Below, in pieces: positions 57,612-64,000 of a stretch of DNA of 64,000 nt. Under the pieces are notes generated by a model. It saw nothing but the letters and a program-made list of their open reading frames with translations, searched no databases and was not told the origin of the DNA. Within the stretch, counting starts at the first letter, position 1; each line of letters begins with the position of its first letter. Source of the stretch: Trileptium ribeirensis (Eukaryota > Nematoda > Enoplea > Enoplida > Thoracostomopsidae); NCBI GenBank assembly GCA_030248225.1, contig JASANE010010035.1:1-64000 (forward strand), in the 5' to 3' direction. The position numbers and the translations under genes are program-made.

Positions 57612-58890
57612 AGCTTCATTTCAGTTAATTCGTAGACAAGTAGCAAAATAGGGGCCTTTCCGATCAGCCTATAACATAAACACAGTGTATGTCTATTCAA
57701 CAGTGTTCAATGTAAGCATTAAATCAGTAACTTAGAAAATAAATTATCAAAATATTAATCATTCTAATCACTATATTCCAACCTCTTACTGACGGCCGCT
57801 CTTTTGGGCGATTACTTACAACATTAGCGTCTGTCAAAGCGGGGTTTGTCGTAAATGTAACCCATTGCCGATCGCTGCCGAGAGATATTAATAAGAACAT
57901 CGTTATGTTTTATTACCTAGACTTGAATATATTCCAAGACTCTTTTCCAGATCAAATTAATAGATATATTGACATTAGGGGTACCATCCGCTATGAGGCC
58001 ACTAATTTGAGGTTATGTATTTTGTGACCAGAGAAATTGCGCAGCGCCACCTATAACGATTAGAGCGAAATTCGAAAAAGCCGACCATATATTTCAGAAA
58101 ATAAAACTCTTAACCGCGTTGTCAAAGCTCGTATTTTCCTAAAAAACAGTTAGATCGATTTTATTTATAATATTCCGCACCAATACAAGAGTTTGTCGCA
58201 ACAGGTTAAGAATGAACGAAACGTAAAATTACTAATTACGCACACGGTTCGACGGGAGGCACTACGATAAAAGCAAATAATTAGTAACCCTATGGTTGGA
58301 TATCAACAGGCTTTAAAGTTTGATGTTTTAGAAGTTAAATCAATTTCTGAGTGACGGGTTCAAGTTTTTACGGAAGCAGATCTCCCAGATATTGAGAATA
58401 CCTGGGTACTGTAAAACGTCAAGATGTCAACACCCGTGATCTCTTCATGCAAAGAAGTAAAGCTCGGTTGTGTAATACGACCAGTACTATGTAAACCATC
58501 TTCTTGTTTCAGGACCGCAAATTGAAGGCAGTAATGATATCAAGAAGCCTTTATGAGCAAACTAGCGAATTTAGAAAAGAAAAACAGTTATGTGATTTAG
58601 GAGGCAAATGTGATTTTTGCCTAATATAACTATGTATATATCTGTTGAGGAGAGGAAGAATCATTATTTTATTTAATAACCTGAGTAGCCCATATCAGCG
58701 TTATAGAAACAGTATTTATGCGCCCTACATTAGAGTAAATTATGATTGTTACAATTTTGGCAGAACATTAGACTATCTAGCTAGCATGTATCCCATTAGA
58801 ATTTACTATACACTAAAAAATAAATTATTATTATTCTGTATTAAATATTTTGGATTTTCAAATATTTTAATACCAAAAAATATTTAGTGT
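57612..58890 (+). repeat. Outer palindrome, left arm
   Basis: It matches the reverse complement of about 62,735-64,000, for example cttactgacggccgctctttt (57,785) against aaagagcggccgtcagtaag (63,814), and ccatatcagcgttatagaaa (58,690) against tttctataacgctgatatgg (62,921). Identity is high with scattered changes. The right arm runs off the window end, so the outer limit is not known. Confidence 0.9.
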
Positions 58891-59307
58891 GGTTAATTGA
58901 ATGACTCTGTGAACATGTACAATTGGTTATAAATTCTGTAAATTACATTAGAGTAAAATATAGTGTTAGAGTAAATTAGAATTTTGGTGAATTTAGTGTA
59001 AATGAGTAAAATATACATTAGCTTAGAGTAAATATTTGGTGTATCTATGCATTAGAGTAAATATTTTGGCAGAACATTATGAATCTATAGTGTACAAAAT
59101 ATATTTTGGCAACAGAGAGTAAATAAATTATTGGGAAATTAAATTAGGAAATTTTGTTAAAATATAAAATATATTCACGCATCTATGAATGTAGATTTTC
59201 AAATATAAATATTTTACATTATAAATAGTGTACCAAAAATATAAATTTTCAAAAATATAAAAAATTTTGGAATTTAGTTGAACATTAGGTTTTTGCTAGC
59301 TGGGTGG
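58891..59307. repeat. AT-rich stretch with recurring attagagtaaa words
   Basis: Words such as attagagtaaat, gagtaaatattttggcagaacatta and caaatataaatattt recur from 58,735 to 59,270 as a decayed short tandem repeat. No coding. Confidence 0.55.
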
Positions 59308-59368
59308 ACATGGGTTTAACATGGGAATTGGAAAGTGGGGCGATCATTCTTACCCCCCCCACTGGAAA
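59308..59368 (-). mobile_element. Remnant of the G-run MITE
   Basis: catgggaattggaaagtggg ... ccccccccactgg resembles the inverse of the left end of the MITE at 62,027, which lies on the other side of the palindrome. Confidence 0.45.
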
Positions 59369-59429
59369 TATACTAGATGAACCTAATGTTTGGGTTAGAT
59401 ATATTAAATTAATAGCTAATTATTGAGTA

Positions 59430-60003
59430 ATGCACTGTTGTCATCACAATATGTTGTACTCATATCTGTAGCACATTACGTGACCTGCATGACTGGTTTC
59501 TCCAGAATACGATGTAACATGCACAAGATGTCACTTCCCCCTGGTGCCTAGTGAGACCCCCACCAGCTCATGCCATCCCAGGCAGTTTTCTGTGCCGTGA
59601 AGTTCCTCCTCCATTCGCCTGATTACATTTTCCTTGAAGAAATTGCAGCGAGTAATTAAAACCGCTAAAATTTTTTCTATTCATAGACATATATATTGTA
59701 GCCAGGCGCTTAGATTAATCCCATTTGACGAAATTTTTTCTGAATCACCTTGCGAAAATTTGAATTTTGGGTTAGATTAGCGGAGACTCCGCCAAATAGA
59801 TTTCAGTTTTTAGTGTATATAGTACCCCGTTTAGGTATTATTCTACAGTTTGCAAAAAATATACTGTACACGAAAAAAATATCGAAAAAAAAAAAAAAAA
59901 AAATATATTTTGAACGAAAAAATAAGTACGCGCTACAGTACCCAAAGTTCACAAAAAATATTTTGTTACACGGTGTACATAGCGTCATTCGACGCGATGG
60001 ACG

Positions 60004-60039
<36 letters not shown>

Positions 60040-61960
60040 GAGTGAATGAATGAATGTATCAAAAAAAAATATAGTGGAAATTATTACAATAGATAGCGCA
60101 AAAATATTGTTACACGTGGATGAATACAAACCACAGTGTGATTGAAAATTCGTCAATTCTGCATATAGTGAGAAAAAAAGTATGTGCGTAAGGGTAATTA
60201 TAAATACTATGCATGTTGAGGACGATCGCGCCGGCTTTGCACTTTGATGTTGTTCAACAAAATACAGATATTGTGCAATTTTCTCCTACCTTGGAAAGCC
60301 ATAATAGGTGACTAAGCCTGCTTAACCTCAACTTTTATCGGTTAAAGAAATATTCAACTACATACACTTTAGACATTTTGTTTCAGAAATTTAACTAAAC
60401 GAAATTCCCGTTTTCTATTATTTGAAATTATCAAAACCACTATAAGGGATTATTGTTGGCTGCCGCACAGAAACTGAATTTCGTCGAGTTCACTCAAGAT
60501 TTCAGCGGGTCCCAGGTGATGTCTCCCAATAGCTAAAAACTTCATATGTTCGGATACTTGATAGCTACTGGTGATTACTGAAATAAATATGTCATTTTCA
60601 TTATTTCATATTCATAAATTTTTGTGCATAAGTCAGCACTTTAAATAATGGAAAGCGGGGCGACGTAGAATGAAGGCAGCCGCAGTGTTGAATGAAATGA
60701 TCAGACAGCATTGTCAGATAATGATGCTAGACTTTAGATTTTAGTGATAATGCCTTATATAATCGAAATTATTACAATTAATGTTTAGAATAAATTTCTT
60801 TAACCGACTAAAGTTTGAAGGTTAAACAGGCTTAGTCACCTTATTATGGCTTTCTAAGGTAAAAATTGCACAAAATATCTGTATTTTGTTGAACAACATC
60901 AAACTGCAACGAGCGCGATCGTGCCTCAAATGCTATAGTATTTATAGTTACCCTTACGTAGCTTTTCTATAGGCAATTTAGCGATTTCCAATGCACACTT
61001 GTGTTTGTATTCCATCGCGTGTTCCTCCTATTTTTTAACCTTTTGCGGTATATATTGTAATAATTTTTGGCTTATGATGTCTCTTTCTGTTGGAAAATCT
61101 TAATCTAGGTAGATCTGCCGCAAATTAAATTTGGGGCTGCGTGTTTCACATACAGTATTGGTTTCAGCGATCGAGAAGGAAGGTACTATATGTCTGATCG
61201 AGAATCCAAACAAAGTGTCTAAAGAATAAACCCCTCATTAGCATGGAACTGGTTCAGCAGTATCTTTACAACAACATGTCATAAAATGACTTTTTGTTAA
61301 CATACGAAACCTTAAGCTATCTACAGCTTTTATTACATTACTTCATTATGTTTTTATTTTATTTCAAAACTTGTCTTTTTAGCGGGTTCCGTTGTTCTGC
61401 CGCAAGCAATGGAGCATACAGAATCTCGATATTCATTTATCTCATTGTTGTAATTGTTGATCTGCTTTGCCAAACTGGCAAAATTATACCTGGGGCATGC
61501 TGAGATTCCTATCTGTGCGCAACTAAGGAAACTGAAAATACATTTGGCGAGTCTCCCCAGTTCAATCTGGTTCCTTGCAGTTCAACTGGGCACAAAGCAT
61601 TGCAATGGTCAGAAAACGTCAAATGGGTGTAATATAACGCCTGGCTGCAAATATATATGTCTATGAATCGAAAATTTTAGCGGTTTTAGTCTCGCTGCAA
61701 AAAATTTTGGCGATTTTTCTTCAAATCAGGAAAAATGTTAATCAGGCGAATGGAGAAAATTTCTCAAAACTTTAGCAGCACAGAAAACTGCCTGGATGGC
61801 ATGAGCTGGTGCAAGACCAAAGTTTACTAGGGGGCACCAGGGGAAGGTCGACATACTTGTGCCTATCGTCCGTATTCTGGAGAAGCCAGATCGATGGTGC
61901 AGGTCCATAATGTCCTACAGATATAGATACAATATTGTGATGACAACCAGTGACACTCGA
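59430..61960. repeat. Middle palindrome
   Basis: Arms at about 59,430-59,715 and 61,640-61,960 pair, for example ctcatgccatcccaggcagttt (59,566) against aaactgcctggatggcatgag (61,783), and catagacatatatattgtagccaggc (59,683) against gcctggctgcaaatatatatgtctatg (61,640). The centre holds A runs at 59,886-59,902 and 60,003-60,036, the inner palindrome, and unassigned sequence at 60,973-61,639. Confidence 0.85.
60176..60972. repeat. Inner palindrome
   Basis: Arms at 60,176-60,370 and about 60,780-60,972 pair, for example ttttgttgaacaacatc in inverse positions (60,249 and 60,885) and tgactaagcctgcttaacct against aggttaaacaggcttagtca. The arms are diverged; the spacer is about 400 bp without an ORF. 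Confidence 0.85.
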
Positions 61961-62026
61961 TAGAGTCACTTATTTGATTAATTATTTGTTAGGGTTCTTG
62001 AACCCCGAATCATTACTTCAGTTATG

Positions 62027-62403
62027 CTGGCCTGTCCACAGTGGGGGGGGTGGGTGGGGTGGCCCCCACTTTCCAAATTCTCCCATGTTCGCGAGATTTC
62101 CCCCATGTCCGCACCCCCACTCGGCCGAAACCTCCATGTTCAACTAATTCCAAAATTTTTTTTATGTCTGAAAATTTATGTTTTGTGTTTGCAAATTGTT
62201 TTCTAAACATTACCACTATTTATAATGCTAAAATATTGTTTTTTAGCTTGAAAATACGTTCACGGTAGTAAAAATGCGTGAAAATATGGAAATATTTTGT
62301 ATTTTTAAGCAAAATTTTTCCCCTCACTTTTAATTTCCCCCCGAGAATGAACACGGGGGCCCCCGAAGTTCACCCCACTTTTCGGAGGGCTGTGGACAGC
62401 CAG
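62027..62403 (+). mobile_element. MITE with G-run terminal repeats, copy 4
   Basis: CTGGCCTGTCCACAGTGGGG begins it and ggctgtggacagccag ends it. TTATG is present on both sides (62,022-62,026 and 62,404-62,408). It is closely similar to 51,576-51,963. It has no partner at the mirrored place in the palindrome except the remnant at 59,308. Confidence 0.85.
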
Positions 62404-62418
62404 TTATGTAGTAGGTAA

Positions 62419-62606
62419 TATAACCCTGAGGGACTACAGTGTAATGCATGAGATGCCGTTTCCGATATACATAGCCTTAGCCTAAGCTTAGATGCTTATA
62501 TGAGACATACACTAAGCCTAGCGGGGGCTCCCGCCCCCAAACGATTCGTTCTAAGTTGTTCTTTTTCTAACGCTATAAGGTATTGCCCCCTCAGGGTTAC
62601 CTGGGC
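62419..62606. mobile_element. Small inverted-repeat element, AACCCTGAGGG ends
   Basis: taaccctgagggactac at the left and ccctcagggttacc at the right form 11-bp inverted ends around 165 bp. It contains the hairpin gcgggggctcccgc. It may be a short MITE. Confidence 0.4.
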
Positions 62607-62734
62607 CTAAGCTAGTATCGTAACACGAACGAGTTTTACAGTCTAAATCAGCTTTGATATTAATTTACAGCGATTTATAACAAAATTTTGGCTACATGTT
62701 TGTTTAACTACCAGTCATTTGGATTAGACCGCAC

Positions 62735-64000
62735 TTATAAGATATTTTTTGGTATTGAAATATATTGAAAATCCAAAATATTAATACAATAATAATAATA
62801 CGGCTTGGTGTATAATTAAATTTAACAGGGAATACATAATAAGCCAATAGCGTGCTTATTTAGCAGGAAATTTGTAAGCAATCAGTAAATGCAGATCATG
62901 TAAGGGGCGCATAAATACTGTTTCTATAACGCTGATATGGGCTACCTAAGGTTATTAAATAAAAATAATGATTCTTCCTCTCCTCAACAGATATATACAT
63001 AGTTATATTAGGCAAAAATCACATTTTGCCTACTAATCGCGTCGTGTGTTTCTTTTCTAAATTCGCTAGTTTGCTCATAAAGGCTTCTTGATATCGTACT
63101 AGCTTCAATTTGCGGTCCTGAAACAAGAAATGGTTTACATAGTACTGGTCGTATTACACAACCGAGCTTACTTCTTTGCATGAAGATAACAATATTGACG
63201 TCTTGACGTTTTACAGTACCCAGGTATTCTCAATATCAGAAAATCTGCTTCCGTAAAAACTTGAATACATCACTCAGAAATTGAATTATTCTAAAACATA
63301 GAACTTGAGACCTGTGATATCCAACCATAGGGTTACTAATTATTTGCTTTATCGTAGTGCCTCCCGTCGAACCGTGTGCGTAATTAGTAATTTTACGTTT
63401 TGAGTTCATTCTTAACCTGTTGCGACAAACTCTTGTATTGGGTGTCAAAAATATAATAAAATCGATCTAACTGTTTTTAGGAAATACGAGCTTTGACAAC
63501 GCGGTTAAGAGTTTTATTTTTGAATATATGGTCGGCTTTTCGAATTTCGCTCTAATCGTTATAGGTGGCGCTGCGCAATTTCTCTGGTCACAAAATACAT
63601 AACCTCAAATTAGTGGCCTCATAGCGGATGGTACCTCCTAATGCGAATATATCCATTAATTTGATCTGGAAAAAGAGTCTTGGAATATATTCAAGTCTAG
63701 GTAATAAAACATAACGATGTTCTTATTAATATCTCTCGGCAGCGAGATCGGCAATGGGTTACATTTACGACAAACCCCGCTTTGACAGACGCTAATGTCG
63801 TAAGTAATCGCCCAAAAGAGCGGCCGTCAGTAAGAGGTTGGAATATAGTGATTAGAATGATTAATATATTTTGATAATTTATTTCTGTAAGTTACTGATT
63901 TAATGCTTACATTGAACACTGTTGAACAGACATACACTGTGTTTTATGTTATAGGCTGATCGGAAAGGCCCCGATTTTGCTACTGTCTACGAATTAACTG
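62735..64000 (-). repeat. Outer palindrome, right arm
   Basis: Inverse of 57,612-58,890. It runs to the last base of the window (cagttaattcgtag in inverse), so its true end is unseen. No coding; the 70-codon minus ORF at 63,236-63,448 is in the repeat. Confidence 0.9.

Noticed and set aside
59750..60156. Lys-rich and Phe-rich ORFs
   Set aside because: They are translations of long A runs.

Overview
This window looks like intron-rich, repeat-rich DNA from an invertebrate animal; an arthropod is possible but I cannot fix the taxon. It has no operons, no ribosome binding sites and no long intact ORFs. It does have short GT-AG exons separated by introns of 0.7 to 12 kb, and decayed hAT, Tc1/mariner-type, non-LTR, PIF1/Helitron-type and MITE sequences. 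I saw no rRNA, tRNA or CRISPR array.

The one host gene I recognise is VPS13 on the minus strand. VPS13 is a giant bridge-like lipid-transfer protein. Eight exons, read from high to low coordinates, are 57,201-56,881, 49,728-49,530, 48,798-48,621, 36,197-36,038, 34,316-34,079, 31,026-30,878, 27,240-27,068 and 16,894-16,800. Intron phases agree at every junction, and the peptide follows the usual VPS13 order. Both ends of the gene lie outside the window or are unrecognised. The exon at 57 kb carries one extra base that breaks its frame. Three further exon-like ORFs at 17.5-18.7 kb are uncertain.

Layout. 1-10.7 kb: a 5' fragment (292 to about 880) and a near-complete copy (3,012-10,700, plus strand) of a 7-kb non-coding repeat family; the complete copy is broken by a hAT element. 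10.7-16.5 kb: two decayed reverse transcriptases, a mariner-type MITE, an element built of 310-bp units and another MITE. 16.8-18.8 kb: a VPS13 exon and uncertain ORFs. 18,842-26,234: the second near-complete copy of the 7-kb family, on the minus strand, with a 9-bp target-site duplication. 26.2-36.2 kb: VPS13 exons with small repeats. 36.2-48.6 kb: a 12.4-kb intron filled with a satellite, a hAT element carrying two nested insertions, and two large arrays. 48.6-57.2 kb: VPS13 exons, a 3' fragment of the 7-kb family, and a PIF1-helicase remnant and an OTU-protease remnant separated by a third hAT copy. 57.6-64 kb: three nested palindromes.

The main candidate for something undescribed is the 7-kb non-coding family. 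It has (i) a tandem array of about 42-bp units, each able to form a small hairpin whose stem changes in a compensatory way; (ii) an array of a GGCCATAAAAGCGCC motif; (iii) a TATA-like box plus initiator-like element at conserved spacing; (iv) roughly 180-bp repeats; and (v) a 3'-terminal hairpin that co-varies among three copies. I found no protein-coding capacity in it. The two near-complete copies face each other and enclose a VPS13 exon, so a primary VPS13 transcript could fold into a multi-kilobase duplex. All similarity statements are by eye; no search was run.
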